Made by a program: the position numbers and the translations under genes | The notes under the pieces: generated by a model | Databases searched by the model: none | Told to the model about the DNA's origin: nothing | Seen by the model: the letters and a program-made list of their open reading frames with translations, nothing else | Part shown: piece after piece, positions 24,548 to 35,021 of the stretch | Numbering within the stretch: position 1 is the first letter of the stretch | How the letters are laid out: each line of letters starts with the position of its first letter | From: Candidatus Nanopelagicales bacterium | Lineage (GTDB): Bacteria; Actinomycetota; Actinomycetes; Nanopelagicales; Nanopelagicaceae | Assembly (NCBI GenBank): GCA_030834095.1 | Contig: JAURGA010000006.1 | Location: 1-56,781, forward strand | Direction: 5' to 3' | Length of the DNA: 56,781 nt

Positions 24548-24553
24548 CCGCCG

Positions 24554-24599
24554 ACCTTACTAGGGCAGGCAAATCGAAGCGAAAAATCCCTTATAAAGT
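24554..24599. promoter_or_regulatory. Divergent leaderless -10 elements for nudC and the EEP-family gene
   Basis: TAAGGT on the minus strand (24559-24554) is 6 nt before the nudC GTG. TAAAGT on the plus strand (24594-24599) is 6 nt before the GTG at 24606. Confidence 0.55.
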
Positions 24600-24605
24600 G
24601 CGCTA

Positions 24606-25424
24606 GTGCGAATAACTACATGGAACTTGCTGCATGGCCAAGGTGCGGAAAATTTACGGGCTATTGCAAATGCGTTAGATGTAGGTAATTCTGATTTCGC
24701 AATAGGTGTTCAAGAAGTCGATGCCTATCAAGATCGTTCTGCCCAAGTCTTTCAAGTTTCAGATTTGGCTAGTGAATTAAGCGCAAAATATTATGGCTTT
24801 GTTCGCTGCGTTATTGGGACTCCGGGATTCAAATGGCGCAAAGTCCGAAGCAATGAAGCCATTTTGATTACCAACACCAGATCCCCGAATGATGACAATC
24901 CACCTTCGTATGGAATCGGATTAATTACAAATATCCCCGTAAAAAAGTGGGAAGTTCTGGCGCTCGGTAAATCTGTAGTTGGTTTACCCCTGGCATTCCC
25001 AGATCCATCCGGTGGGCCTGATGTGCGGCCTAAAATTAGATTAATTTATGTAAAAGATGAACCAAGGTATGCAGTCGCTGCGCAATTAGAGAATGGCTTT
25101 ACCGTGGTGAATATGCATCTGTCATTTGTTCCATTTGTAAATCTCTTTCAATTGTGGCGAGTCAAGCGTTGGCTAGCAAAAATGCCAGGCAAGCACATTC
25201 TGCTTGGGGATTTGAATCTACCCTTCGATTTGCCAGTTAAATTCTCTAAGTGGAAATCCCTAGTTTCAATGGCAAGCTATCCGGCCTGGCAGCCGAAGAT
25301 TCAATTTGATTACATTCTTAGCGATAACTTTGCAGTGGATAAATCAAGCAAAGTTTTGATTGAGCCGATATTTTTGAAGAGCGATATCAGCGATCACTTG
25401 CCAGTTACGATTGAAATTAACTGA
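24606..25424 (+). CDS. Endonuclease/exonuclease/phosphatase (EEP) family protein
   Basis: 272 residues with the DNase-I-like fold pattern: MRITTWNLLHG (Asn), QEVDAYQDRS (metal-binding Glu), MHLSFV, LLGDLNLP (GDLN), and the C-terminal FDYILS and SDHLPVT (catalytic His). It cleaves a phosphodiester or phosphomonoester; the substrate is unknown (DNA, RNA or phospholipid). The GTG start fits a leaderless promoter. Its last 31 bp overlap the end of adnB on the opposite strand. Confidence 0.88.
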   Translation: MRITTWNLLHGQGAENLRAIANALDVGNSDFAIGVQEVDAYQDRSAQVFQVSDLASELSAKYYGFVRCVIGTPGFKWRKVRSNEAILITNTRSPNDDNPPSYGIGLITNIPVKKWEVLALGKSVVGLPLAFPDPSGGPDVRPKIRLIYVKDEPRYAVAAQLENGFTVVNMHLSFVPFVNLFQLWRVKRWLAKMPGKHILLGDLNLPFDLPVKFSKWKSLVSMASYPAWQPKIQFDYILSDNFAVDKSSKVLIEPIFLKSDISDHLPVTIEIN

Positions 25425-28400
25425 TCTTCATCTAATAAATCTGCAGGGCGCACAGTTTCGTTTGAACCAACGTAGTGAAATGCTGCGCTGATATTTTCTA
25501 TTTTGATTCCGAATAATTTTGAGTAAGCCAGGCGATACATCGCTAATTGAATTGCTGCTGCTGCTAAGTCATCTCCGCTCTTAGTTTTGCCAGTCTTCCA
25601 ATCAACAACTTCGTATTGCCCATCCTTCTCATAAACAGCATCTATTCGCCCACGCAGCAGGATGCCTCCGAGGACAGTTTCGAATGGAACTTCAATTCCA
25701 CCAGGAGCAGGATCTCGCTTAGCCCAATCACTTGCGAGCCAAGCCGTTTTCAACTCTTCTAGCGGCAGATCATCTGAATTCCTCTGAGCACTTTCAACTT
25801 CATATAAATCATCTTCATCTAAGACTTGAGGATCTTTGTATTGCGCTTCAATCCATAGATGAAATGCGGTTCCGCGGCGGGCAAATTTATCGATGTGATT
25901 TGGCATCGGGCGACGAATATTCAAAGCAAGTGCATCTGGGTCTTCTGCCAGATTTACTAAAGTCGAAACTGACATTCGTGTTGGCAGCTTTACTTGTAAA
26001 CCAGCGCCCCGCTCGCCCACCTCGGCAATCAATGCAATTGCATCATTGGCTAGCCCGATTTCCTCTGGTGTTTTAGCAGCGTCGAGTAATTCTTGGGGGC
26101 TGGCAAATGGTGAAGTTTTAGAAATATATTCAATTGACTTTGCAATCTCTTCAGAGCGAGAAGATTTAGTTGGCCAGATCCCGGTACGCGGCGTGGTTCG
26201 GGTTGGATTTCCTGAAGTTGGCTTATCCATTTCAAAGAGCTTATTCTTTGAATCAACTGAATCAACAACTGTTTCAACTAAGTTATAAAGCGCGCTGGCA
26301 TCTACTGGATCCATGCCATTGCCAAACCAAGATGCGGTCGCAAGCAGATTAATTTTTGCGCGAGTAAATGCAACATAAGCCAGGCGCCACTCTTCCTCCT
26401 CGCGTCGCTTCTTCCACGAGTCTTTAACAACATCAAGCGCTTTTCGCACTTCGACATGCTTTGGTGAATTAGATGGGAAGACAAAATCATCAAATTGGCT
26501 GGCATCCCCGCGAAGTGAAATTGGAAGTGCCGCTGAATTAGAGGTCCATAGATCTAAGCTCTTACCAGAATTTGGGAAGTTCTCGGTAACTAAACCAGGC
26601 ACTGCAACAAAGTCCCACTCTGATCCCTTAGCTGCGTGGATTGTGAGAATTTGGACTGCATGCTTATTCGCAGCAACTGATACTGGTTTTAGACCGCCCT
26701 CTTCGGTGTCCGCAATCTTTAACCATTCGAGGAAGGTAGAAATGGTGCCACCATTTCGCGAAAACTTTGCAGCTTCATCCAAGAATGCATCTAGATGTTT
26801 TCTACCATGCGCAAATCCTTCTCGAACCATTACTTCGGTATCTAAGAATAGGAAGCGCTCGGCCTCCATGATTGCATCAGTAATTGAACCAGTTAGGTAT
26901 CTGCGTAATTCGCGAAGCTCTTTAGAGAACTTAAGTAATCTCTCATAACCAACTTCTGAGAACTTCTCTCTTGGCGCTTTCTCAAAGACTTCAAGAGCTT
27001 CTATTGCGCTTCCAACTGCAAATTCTTCGGCATCCATCACATCCGCATTAGGTGTCTCCATGATCTTTCCAACTGTTTTGCTTAGCGATTGATCAAAGTT
27101 TTCAGTCAGAGATCTAGAGAATTTCCCTAGAGCTGCCAAATCTTTTGCTCCGATTGCAAGTCTTGGCCCGGTCAATAGGCGCATCAGCGAACTACCATTA
27201 TCTGGAAAAGTTAATACCCGAAGGAGCGCCAAGATATCGGCAACTTCTGGAACATGGATAAGGCCACCAAGTCCCACAACTTCTACTGGGATATTCTTAT
27301 CGCGTAGTGCTTGTTCGATCTCACTAATATATTTGCGAGAACGAACCAGGACCGCAAAAGTTTGAGGCGAATCTGCATCGGACAAACGGTCTGGCGCAAA
27401 CCAATGTTTTTCAAAGTGTTCAGCGATACCAACAGCTTCCATGGCAAGAGTTTCATATTGCCCACATAACAAGTTTCCGCGGCCAGCACCTTCTCTAAGC
27501 TTTAACCGTTTTACACTTGCAGCTTTGCCGCCTCTTGCAACGATGAGTTCACCAATTTTATCGACGGTCTGATTTGCAATTTCTAAGATGTTTTCATCAT
27601 TGCGCCAGGTAGTAAGCAAATTATGTTCGATACATTCACTCAAAGATTTTCCGACAAAGTGAGCGCCGAAAGTATCAAGGGTCTGCGCGCTGGCGCTGCG
27701 CCACCCGTAAATCGCTTGGTTTGGGTCTCCAACGGCTGTAACTGCGTGTCCATTTCCGTATAAAGCGGATAAGAATTTAACTTGGCTTACAGAAGTATCT
27801 TGGTATTCATCAAGCAGAACAATCTTGTATTTTGCGCGCTCGGCATCGATTATCTCTTGGCCAAATTCGCCATTAACCAGTTTTGCCACAAGTGACATCT
27901 GATCATTAAAGGTAAGGAGCCCGCGTTCAAATCTATATCTTTCATATTCATCAACCATCGGCAGAATTGCTAGGCGCTCTTTGAGCGATGACTGCAAGTC
28001 ACGAACTGGGTCATTTGATTGACTATCTGAAATTGTTGAAAACTTATCTAGAATCGATTCGCAGAATTCGCGAACTTCGGCTGTGCTCTTTCCATGTTCG
28101 CCAAGAGCGGCAGATAAGCCCATGACTTTATCTACGATGGTCTTTGCAGAGTGCGAGATGTCGCTGCTATTTGTGGCTTCGCTTGCAAAATTGTTAACGA
28201 TGTTATTTGCAATCTGCCAAGCCGCTGCTTCGCCGATTGGATCAGAAGTCGCATCGACGCCAATTCGAATCGCATGCTCGGATAAAACTCGACCTGCATA
28301 AGAGTGATAAGTCGAAACCGTAACTGCAATATCAATCTCGCTCTTGCTGACATTATCTAAAGGAAGTAGCCCAATTGCGCGAAGTTGGCGCAACCGTTTT

Positions 28401-28681
28401 CGGATTCGTGAGGCAAGTTCGCCAGCTGCTTTTCGGGTGAAAGTTAGGCCAAGAATTTCCTCTGGTTTAACAATTCCATTTGCGACTAACCAGAGAACCC
28501 GAGCACTCATAGTTTCGGTCTTGCCAGAGCCAGCGCCTGCGATCACAACTGTTGGTCCAAGGTGAAGTGATTCGATAATTGGGATTTGCTCATCGCTTGG
28601 ACCTTTAAATTTTGGATCTATTGTGCGAAGTGCGTTGCCGATATCTTTAGCCGAATACTTAATTTTCTCGTTATCTATCAT
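25394..28681 (-). CDS. adnB: AdnB: helicase-nuclease subunit for DNA end resection
   Basis: 1095 residues. N-terminal UvrD-like motor: VVIAGAGSGKTETMSARVLW (motif I), VLLDEYQDTSVSQ (II), AVGDPNQAIYGWRSAS (III), ILTIHAAKGSEWDFVAVPG (V), VAFTRAKINLLA (VI). C-terminal RecB-family nuclease: LRGRIDAVYEKDGQYEVVDW followed by KTG, with QLAMYRLAY. No iron-sulfur cysteines are seen. With AdnA it forms the actinobacterial heterodimer that resects double-strand breaks; AdnB is the lead motor in mycobacteria. It overlaps adnA by ATGA (4 bp). Confidence 0.93.
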   Translation of the reverse strand: MIDNEKIKYSAKDIGNALRTIDPKFKGPSDEQIPIIESLHLGPTVVIAGAGSGKTETMSARVLWLVANGIVKPEEILGLTFTRKAAGELASRIRKRLRQLRAIGLLPLDNVSKSEIDIAVTVSTYHSYAGRVLSEHAIRIGVDATSDPIGEAAAWQIANNIVNNFASEATNSSDISHSAKTIVDKVMGLSAALGEHGKSTAEVREFCESILDKFSTISDSQSNDPVRDLQSSLKERLAILPMVDEYERYRFERGLLTFNDQMSLVAKLVNGEFGQEIIDAERAKYKIVLLDEYQDTSVSQVKFLSALYGNGHAVTAVGDPNQAIYGWRSASAQTLDTFGAHFVGKSLSECIEHNLLTTWRNDENILEIANQTVDKIGELIVARGGKAASVKRLKLREGAGRGNLLCGQYETLAMEAVGIAEHFEKHWFAPDRLSDADSPQTFAVLVRSRKYISEIEQALRDKNIPVEVVGLGGLIHVPEVADILALLRVLTFPDNGSSLMRLLTGPRLAIGAKDLAALGKFSRSLTENFDQSLSKTVGKIMETPNADVMDAEEFAVGSAIEALEVFEKAPREKFSEVGYERLLKFSKELRELRRYLTGSITDAIMEAERFLFLDTEVMVREGFAHGRKHLDAFLDEAAKFSRNGGTISTFLEWLKIADTEEGGLKPVSVAANKHAVQILTIHAAKGSEWDFVAVPGLVTENFPNSGKSLDLWTSNSAALPISLRGDASQFDDFVFPSNSPKHVEVRKALDVVKDSWKKRREEEEWRLAYVAFTRAKINLLATASWFGNGMDPVDASALYNLVETVVDSVDSKNKLFEMDKPTSGNPTRTTPRTGIWPTKSSRSEEIAKSIEYISKTSPFASPQELLDAAKTPEEIGLANDAIALIAEVGERGAGLQVKLPTRMSVSTLVNLAEDPDALALNIRRPMPNHIDKFARRGTAFHLWIEAQYKDPQVLDEDDLYEVESAQRNSDDLPLEELKTAWLASDWAKRDPAPGGIEVPFETVLGGILLRGRIDAVYEKDGQYEVVDWKTGKTKSGDDLAAAAIQLAMYRLAYSKLFGIKIENISAAFHYVGSNETVRPADLLDEDQLISIVTGK

Positions 28682-31600
28682 TTATCAATCACCGTCCGCC
28701 CTTGGGGCTGGATGGGGCAAATCCCTTTAACCGCGCACACTCGACAGCGATCATTCACAGTTGCAATGAATTCATTTGCCGACATCCCATCAGCGGCTGC
28801 AATGACTTCGGCTTTGATTGTTTCGTGATCTTTAACTGGTTGTGGTTTCGCAGAAGCGGAATTGCCACCTGTGCCCAAGAATAAAAGTTCTGCGCCTGCG
28901 CTCTCGGTGCCAGGAGATTCGCCAGTAAATGCCTCTTCATAAACTGCAAGTTGATATCCAGCTAACTGTTTATGATCTTCAGCTTTCTTCTTTGAAATAT
29001 CCGGGGCGCCAGTCTTCAGATCGATGATATAGACGCGACCTTCGCTATCAACTTCTACGCGGTCAACGCTTCCATTAAATAGTGCGCGGCCAATTACCTT
29101 TTTAAAATCAGCTTCGACGGCAAATAGGCTTCTATTTGATTTATTTGTTGAATGCCACTTATAGAATTTCTCTAGTTTTTCTAGCGCTAATTTAAATTGA
29201 TAATCTCGCACCCAACCTTTATTTCCATCAATCAGCTGCCAGCCATTTTCGAGTCGAGTAGCAAGTTCATCAAAAGTTAATCCAGGTTCGCCCTTTAACA
29301 TTGCAGCTAGTGAGTGAATTGCGATACCGAGCAATTGCGCTGTGGAATCGCCATCACGACCACCACTCTTTTCAATAAACCACTTAAGTCCGCATTCCGA
29401 GAAGGATTGAAGATTGCTTGGTGAAACTGAAACTTCGGCATCAGGCGGAAGTATCGGTTCAGTCGTGCTCAGACTTAATCCACCTAACCAATTTTCAACT
29501 TTTGCGCTCTGAATTTCTCTAGCAGCCAAAGTTTGCAGAAGTTTGGCGGAGAACTCATCAAAATCTTCAAGATTTCTACGCAAAGTTGAAACTAAAGCTT
29601 GTGGTGTCAACGATCTTGGAAGGTCGAGAACTTCGGCTTCAATCGAAGAGATTCCATGAACCGCTTCATAAATCTCTTCGAAATATTGTGAAGGTTCGGA
29701 ATCATCTTCCTTTGAATATGCCGTAACAACCAAGGCCTGCTTCGCCCTGGAAATAGCCACTTTTAAGAGCCTTCGCTCATCTTCCACTAACGCACTAGCA
29801 GCACTAGCTTCAATCTCGCGGCGCGCAGTTGCTTGAGTCCGTTCTGATTCAACAAGCCTTTCGCTGCCAAGCAAAGAGCCTCGAGCTTTTAGATTTGGCC
29901 AGACTCCTTCTTGCAGACCAGTTATGGCAACTAGATCCCATTCCAAACCCTTTGCGCTGTGGACTGTCATAACATTGACAACTTCACCACGTTGGCCGTG
30001 GGCCGCAATTGCATCGCTTTGAATTGATTCGCTAAGAATTTGGTCCAAGAATAATTGTGGATCTGAATCTGGCATACGTTCAGCAAAGCGCCGTGCAGAT
30101 TCAAAGAGCGTAATCACTGCATCTAAATCTCGATCTGCAGCTGCCCCACGCATTCCACCTTTAAGCGCTCGATTTCGCCAGGTGGTTGCAAGTGAATCAC
30201 CTTCATAATTCTTAGCCGTGCTCCAGATGGCCCAGATTAAATCTGCGATATCAACCTTCTTTGAACCCTTGGAATTCATGCGGACAACTTTGCGAGCTTC
30301 AGCAATAACATCAGCGATTCGCTTTAATGAAAGCAGTTGCTCCCATGGCAGTGGGGCATCATTGTTGTCGATGGTTTCTAGAATTATTTGCGTCGAAGGC
30401 TTTGCCTCATCACCGGGTTCACGTAATTTTCCAAGATCGATACGCATCTGACGAAGTGAAAGTGCATCCGCCCCACCAAATTCGGAGAAGAGAATCTCTT
30501 CGATTAAATCCCAGTTGCTAGGAACCAACTTGATTGTGCCGAGTGCGATTTGAGCAATCGTTAAAATTGGTTTAATCGCTGGATTCTCGCCAAGTGCCTG
30601 CGCATCTGAATCGATTCGAACTGGAATGTTGTTTAGGGAAAATGCTCTAGAGATTGCTGATACTCCAGCGCCAGGTGAGCGCAGAATTACCGCCATCTGC
30701 GACCAAGCAACTCCATCTCGCAAGTGGGCAGTTCTAAATGCATGAGCAATATAATTCGCGCAATCTGATTGGCTGGCCAGCTTTGCTACATCTATTTTTC
30801 CCGCATTGATTCTAGAAGTAGCGTCTTTCGCGCCTTTTGCTTCATCGTTCTCTTTACTAACCTCAATTGTTTTGCCGGGGTTTCTAAATTTTGTTGACAC
30901 CGTATTGCAAAGTTCGGTAATTGAATTCGGCATCCGAAGTGCAGTGGTTAGTTCTAGTGCTTCAAAGTTGTTGTTAGCGGCATAGGACCGAACACCTTCT
31001 GGATCTGCACCTCTAAATTGGCCGATTGCAGATTGCGGGTCAGCAAATAAAATTACTCGATCACTTGCCAGTAAATCTAGAAGATCGCGCTGTGAATTAT
31101 CGCTCTCTTGAAATTCGTCAATGACGATTACTTTAAATTTATTCTGGAAAGATTCGCGAATCTTCGTTCTCTTCTTTAAGTCAAAGATCGCCTGCGAAAT
31201 AATCGAACTCGAGTCAATTCGCTTTGCAGCACCCGAAACAAAGCCATATCGAATACCAAGGATTTGGTCATAAATCTTCCAGAAGTTTGCAGCTGGCTCC
31301 CACCATGGTTCATTTAGTAGGTGACCTCTTTCGATTAACTCTTTATAGGTGAAATTTCTCTCACTAGCGCGAAGAATCAAATCTCTAAGTTCTCGTGCAA
31401 ATCCCTTAGTTGAAAGCGCAGGCTCTAATACTTTTGGCCACTTGACTTGTGGCGAATGTTCAGGATTGGCTAAGAGTTCGCGAATAAAAGAATCTTGTTC
31501 GGCACCCGAAATCAGAACATACTTTGGATCATCCGCTTCTAACTGGGTATTGATAATAGAGAATGCGAGTGAATGAAATGTTCGAACAATTGGCTCGAAT

Positions 31601-31929
31601 GCATTTGCACCAGATTGAATAACTATTTTGTCGCGAAGCTCTGAAGCCCGTTCGCGACCATAAGTTAAAACCAGAATTGAATTCGGATCTATGCCAGAAT
31701 TGCCAGGTTTAACACCATCGGATTTAATTAGTGAGACGACAGTTTCAACCAGCGTAGAAGTTTTGCCGGTGCCGGGACCACCAAAAACTATTAGCCGCGG
31801 TGATTTGGAATCGATGACCAATTTCTGTTCATCGGTTGGTGCAAAATCCGAAGGCGCTACGACAGGGCGAATCAGCTCTATCTTGTGTGCTGTTCGCGCA
31901 TTTCGCGCTTTTTCCTCAAACCGGGCCAT
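28678..31929 (-). CDS. adnA: AdnA: helicase-nuclease subunit with iron-sulfur nuclease domain
   Basis: 1083 residues. Motor motifs IVFGGPGTGKTSTLVETVV (I), VIVIDEFQESDNSQRDLL (II), VMTVHSAKGLEWDLVAITG (V) and VAISRAKQALVVTAY (VI). C-terminal nuclease: FNGSVDRVEVDSEGRVYIID followed by LKTG, and QLAGYQLAVYEEAF. Four cysteines, SECGLKW plus CRVCAVKGIC (C-x2-C-x5-C), match the iron-sulfur cage of AddB/AdnA nucleases. First gene of the adnAB pair; the translation overlap implies equal synthesis. About 45 bp separate it from typA upstream. Confidence 0.93.
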   Translation of the reverse strand: MARFEEKARNARTAHKIELIRPVVAPSDFAPTDEQKLVIDSKSPRLIVFGGPGTGKTSTLVETVVSLIKSDGVKPGNSGIDPNSILVLTYGRERASELRDKIVIQSGANAFEPIVRTFHSLAFSIINTQLEADDPKYVLISGAEQDSFIRELLANPEHSPQVKWPKVLEPALSTKGFARELRDLILRASERNFTYKELIERGHLLNEPWWEPAANFWKIYDQILGIRYGFVSGAAKRIDSSSIISQAIFDLKKRTKIRESFQNKFKVIVIDEFQESDNSQRDLLDLLASDRVILFADPQSAIGQFRGADPEGVRSYAANNNFEALELTTALRMPNSITELCNTVSTKFRNPGKTIEVSKENDEAKGAKDATSRINAGKIDVAKLASQSDCANYIAHAFRTAHLRDGVAWSQMAVILRSPGAGVSAISRAFSLNNIPVRIDSDAQALGENPAIKPILTIAQIALGTIKLVPSNWDLIEEILFSEFGGADALSLRQMRIDLGKLREPGDEAKPSTQIILETIDNNDAPLPWEQLLSLKRIADVIAEARKVVRMNSKGSKKVDIADLIWAIWSTAKNYEGDSLATTWRNRALKGGMRGAAADRDLDAVITLFESARRFAERMPDSDPQLFLDQILSESIQSDAIAAHGQRGEVVNVMTVHSAKGLEWDLVAITGLQEGVWPNLKARGSLLGSERLVESERTQATARREIEASAASALVEDERRLLKVAISRAKQALVVTAYSKEDDSEPSQYFEEIYEAVHGISSIEAEVLDLPRSLTPQALVSTLRRNLEDFDEFSAKLLQTLAAREIQSAKVENWLGGLSLSTTEPILPPDAEVSVSPSNLQSFSECGLKWFIEKSGGRDGDSTAQLLGIAIHSLAAMLKGEPGLTFDELATRLENGWQLIDGNKGWVRDYQFKLALEKLEKFYKWHSTNKSNRSLFAVEADFKKVIGRALFNGSVDRVEVDSEGRVYIIDLKTGAPDISKKKAEDHKQLAGYQLAVYEEAFTGESPGTESAGAELLFLGTGGNSASAKPQPVKDHETIKAEVIAAADGMSANEFIATVNDRCRVCAVKGICPIQPQGRTVIDK

Positions 31930-31974
31930 GGGCCTATCTAACCCAAGGGCGCCAACAAAATCCCCAAAGCAGCG

Positions 31975-33885
31975 CTATTCGGCGTTCTGGTTAACCTTTT
32001 TAGCGCGACCGACGTTACGAGCTCGCTCATTTTGATCAAGAATTGTCTTGCGGACGCGGACGTGTTTTGGGGTTACCTCAACACATTCATCTTCGCGACA
32101 GAATTCAAGAGCTTGTTCCAGATTAAGCAATCTTGGCGGAATAATTCGGTTCGCATCATCGGCACCAGATGAACGCATATTTGTAAGCTTCTTCTCGCGA
32201 ACAATATTTACATCCATATCTTCGGTTCGAGAATTCTCGCCGACAATCATTCCTTCATAAACTTCAGTTCCAACTTCAAGGAAGATGACTCCGCGCTCTT
32301 GCACACCATCAACTGCATAAGCAGTAACAATGCCACGACGGTCAGCGACAAGTGAACCGCTAAGTCGTGTGCGAATCTCACCATTCCAGTTTTCATAACC
32401 ATCAAATACATGGTGCAGCAAACCGGTTCCGCGAGTTTCAGTTAAGAATTCGGTACGGAATCCAATAAGACCTCGTGATGGAACTTTGTAATCCATGCGG
32501 ATCCAACCGGTTCCGTGATTTACCATTTGCTCCATACGGCCTTTGCGAAGCGCCATAAGTTGGGTAACAACTCCAAGATAATCATCTGGAATATCAATGC
32601 TCAAACGTTCCATCGGCTCTTGTAGTTTTCCATCAACAGTTTTTACAACCACTTGTGGTTTACCAACAGTTAATTCGAAACCTTCACGGCGCATGATCTC
32701 AACGAGCACTGCAAGTTGTAATTCACCACGGCCTTGAACTTCCCAAGTATCTGGACGTTCAGTATTGATTACACGAAGTGAGACGTTACCGATTAGTTCA
32801 GCATCGAGACGGTTCTTAACTTGGCGGGCAGTTAGAAGCTTTCCTTCTTGTCCTGCGATTGGCGAAGTATTGATACCAATTGTCATCGAGATAGATGGTT
32901 CATCAACGATGATTAGAGGCAGCGCATGTGGCTTTTCAAGGTCAGCAAGAGTTTCGCCCAAGGTAATGGTTTCAATTCCTGCAATAGCAACGATGTCGCC
33001 AGGACCAGCTTCTAGCGCCGGAACCCGCTCTAAACCATCTGTAATAAGCAGTTCAGAAATCTTTACGCGTTCGCTAGTTCCATCGGTCTTCATCCACATG
33101 ACGTTCTCGCCTTTTTTAATTACACCTTCGCGAATTCGGCAAAGTGCAAGACGACCAAGGTAAGGGGATGAGTCCAAGTTTGTAACGTGCGCTTGTAGCG
33201 GTGCACCTTCGTGATAAACCGGAGCTGGAATCGTATTGAAAATAACTTCAAATAACGCATCCAAGTTTTCACGATCTGGCATCGCGCCATTCTCTGGACG
33301 ATTCATTGATGCGCGACCAGCTTTAGCTGATGCATAAACAACTGGGAATTCAATTTGATCATCATTCGCATCAAGATCCATGAACAGGCCATAAGCCTCG
33401 TCAACAACTTCTGGAATACGTGAATCGGGACGGTCTACTTTATTGATTACCAAAATTACTGGAAGGTTTTTCTCAAGTGCTTTACGGAGCACGAATCGGG
33501 TTTGTGGAAGTGGTCCTTCAGATGCATCGACGAGAAGAATTACTCCGTCAACCATTTCAAGTCCACGTTCTACTTCACCACCGAAGTCTGCGTGACCTGG
33601 AGTGTCAATAATGTTTACAGTCTGGGCGCCACGACGGATTGATGTGTTCTTCGCGAGAATTGTGATTCCCTTTTCGCGTTCAAGATCCATCGAGTCCATA
33701 ACCCGGTCACGGTTCTCGCCCTCTTTCTGGTGCTCGGAGAACGCACCGGATTGAGTCAACATCGCATCGACCAGCGTGGTCTTGCCATGGTCTACGTGAG
33801 CAATGATTGCAACGTTACGAAGTTCATCGCGCTTCTTGAGTTCGCCAGTTATATATGGGCTTTTCTCGTATCTTATTCTTGTCAT
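31975..33885 (-). CDS. typA: Ribosome-associated translational GTPase TypA/BipA
   Basis: 636 residues. G1 [15 protein letters not shown], switch [15 protein letters not shown]3 [17 protein letters not shown]4 NKVDRPDSR, then the BipA-specific C-terminal domain ([35 protein letters not shown]). It helps 50S assembly and stress adaptation. The ATG at 33885 overlaps the ychF TAA as TAATG, so translation is coupled. The C-terminus is basic ([15 protein letters not shown]). Confidence 0.95.
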   Translation of the reverse strand: MTRIRYEKSPYITGELKKRDELRNVAIIAHVDHGKTTLVDAMLTQSGAFSEHQKEGENRDRVMDSMDLEREKGITILAKNTSIRRGAQTVNIIDTPGHADFGGEVERGLEMVDGVILLVDASEGPLPQTRFVLRKALEKNLPVILVINKVDRPDSRIPEVVDEAYGLFMDLDANDDQIEFPVVYASAKAGRASMNRPENGAMPDRENLDALFEVIFNTIPAPVYHEGAPLQAHVTNLDSSPYLGRLALCRIREGVIKKGENVMWMKTDGTSERVKISELLITDGLERVPALEAGPGDIVAIAGIETITLGETLADLEKPHALPLIIVDEPSISMTIGINTSPIAGQEGKLLTARQVKNRLDAELIGNVSLRVINTERPDTWEVQGRGELQLAVLVEIMRREGFELTVGKPQVVVKTVDGKLQEPMERLSIDIPDDYLGVVTQLMALRKGRMEQMVNHGTGWIRMDYKVPSRGLIGFRTEFLTETRGTGLLHHVFDGYENWNGEIRTRLSGSLVADRRGIVTAYAVDGVQERGVIFLEVGTEVYEGMIVGENSRTEDMDVNIVREKKLTNMRSSGADDANRIIPPRLLNLEQALEFCREDECVEVTPKHVRVRKTILDQNERARNVGRAKKVNQNAE

Positions 33886-34970
33886 TAGTTATTAAACCTA
33901 AATTCCACTACATCGCCATCGGACATTTCATATTCCTTGCCTTCCATCCGGACCTTACCGCGGGCCTTGGCTTCCGCCATGGAACCTGCATCTACTAAAT
34001 CGTTAAATGCAACGATTTCGGCCTTAATGAAACCTTTTTGGAAATCGGTGTGAATTACACCGGCTGCTACTGGCGCAGTATCTCCCTTATGAATAGTCCA
34101 AGCACGTGTTTCTTTTGGACCTGCAGTTAAATAAGTTTGCAAACCTAAAGTATTAAATCCGACTCGTGCCAGTGTTGAAAGTCCTGGCTCTTCTAATCCG
34201 ATTGCAGATAACAGCTCCATTGCATCAGCATCATCGAGTTCAGCAAGTTCAGATTCGGTTTTTGCATCTAAGAAAATTGCTTCAGATGGTGCAACAAGTG
34301 CGGCTAATTTTTTGCGGAGTTCGGCATCACCAAGTTCGGCTGCATCAACATTAAAAACGTATAAGAATGGTTTAGCAGTCATAAGATGTAAATCTGCAAT
34401 TAAAGTTAAATCAACCTTCGATCCGTAAAGTAATTTGCCGGCATTCAAAACTTCTTGGGCTTGCTTTACCGCTTCAAGAATGGGCGCAACTTCTTTCTTG
34501 ATGCGCACTTCTTTCTCGAGACGTGGCAGCGCCTTTTCAATTGTCTGTAAATCTGCAAGTCCAAGTTCAGTGTTAATAACTTCGATATCTGATGCTGGAT
34601 CAACGAATGCCGCGGCACGTTCACCTTCGCGCATTACATTCTCGTCATTGAAAACTCGGATTACCTGACAGATTGCATCGGTCTCGCGGATATTTGCTAA
34701 GAATTTATTTCCAAGTCCAGCACCTTCAGATGCACCTTTAACGATTCCGGCGATATCCACGAATGAAACAACGGCTGGCAAAATTTTTTCAGAGGAGAAG
34801 ATTTCAGCAAGCTTCGGAAGTCTGGCATCTGGGACGCCGACCATGCCAACATTGGGTTCAATTGTGGCGAAGGGGTAATTTGCGGCCAGAACGTTGTTCT
34901 TGGTCAGCGCGTTAAAAAGGGTCGATTTGCCCACATTTGGCAGTCCGACGATTCCAATAGAGAGGCTCAC
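33885..34970 (-). CDS. ychF: Redox-regulated ATPase/GTPase YchF (OLA1)
   Basis: 361 residues. G1 [15 protein letters not shown], conserved [19 protein letters not shown]3 [20 protein letters not shown]4-like FNVDAAEL (NxxE type, which favours ATP), and a C-terminal TGS domain ([20 protein letters not shown], with [12 protein letters not shown]). Universally conserved and ribosome-associated. Start GTG at 34970. It is translationally coupled to typA. Confidence 0.95.
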   Translation of the reverse strand: MSLSIGIVGLPNVGKSTLFNALTKNNVLAANYPFATIEPNVGMVGVPDARLPKLAEIFSSEKILPAVVSFVDIAGIVKGASEGAGLGNKFLANIRETDAICQVIRVFNDENVMREGERAAAFVDPASDIEVINTELGLADLQTIEKALPRLEKEVRIKKEVAPILEAVKQAQEVLNAGKLLYGSKVDLTLIADLHLMTAKPFLYVFNVDAAELGDAELRKKLAALVAPSEAIFLDAKTESELAELDDADAMELLSAIGLEEPGLSTLARVGFNTLGLQTYLTAGPKETRAWTIHKGDTAPVAAGVIHTDFQKGFIKAEIVAFNDLVDAGSMAEAKARGKVRMEGKEYEMSDGDVVEFRFNN

Positions 34971-35021
34971 AAGGAGTAGAGCCTACGCGGGTTTGTCAGT
35001 GCTTCCTGCCACGATACGGGC

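Noticed and set aside
28678-31929. UvrD/PcrA or RecB annotation for the two long helicases
   Set aside because: Each has both a UvrD-type motor and a RecB-type nuclease, they are a translationally overlapping pair, and one has the iron-sulfur cage. This fits AdnA/AdnB rather than single helicases or RecBCD.
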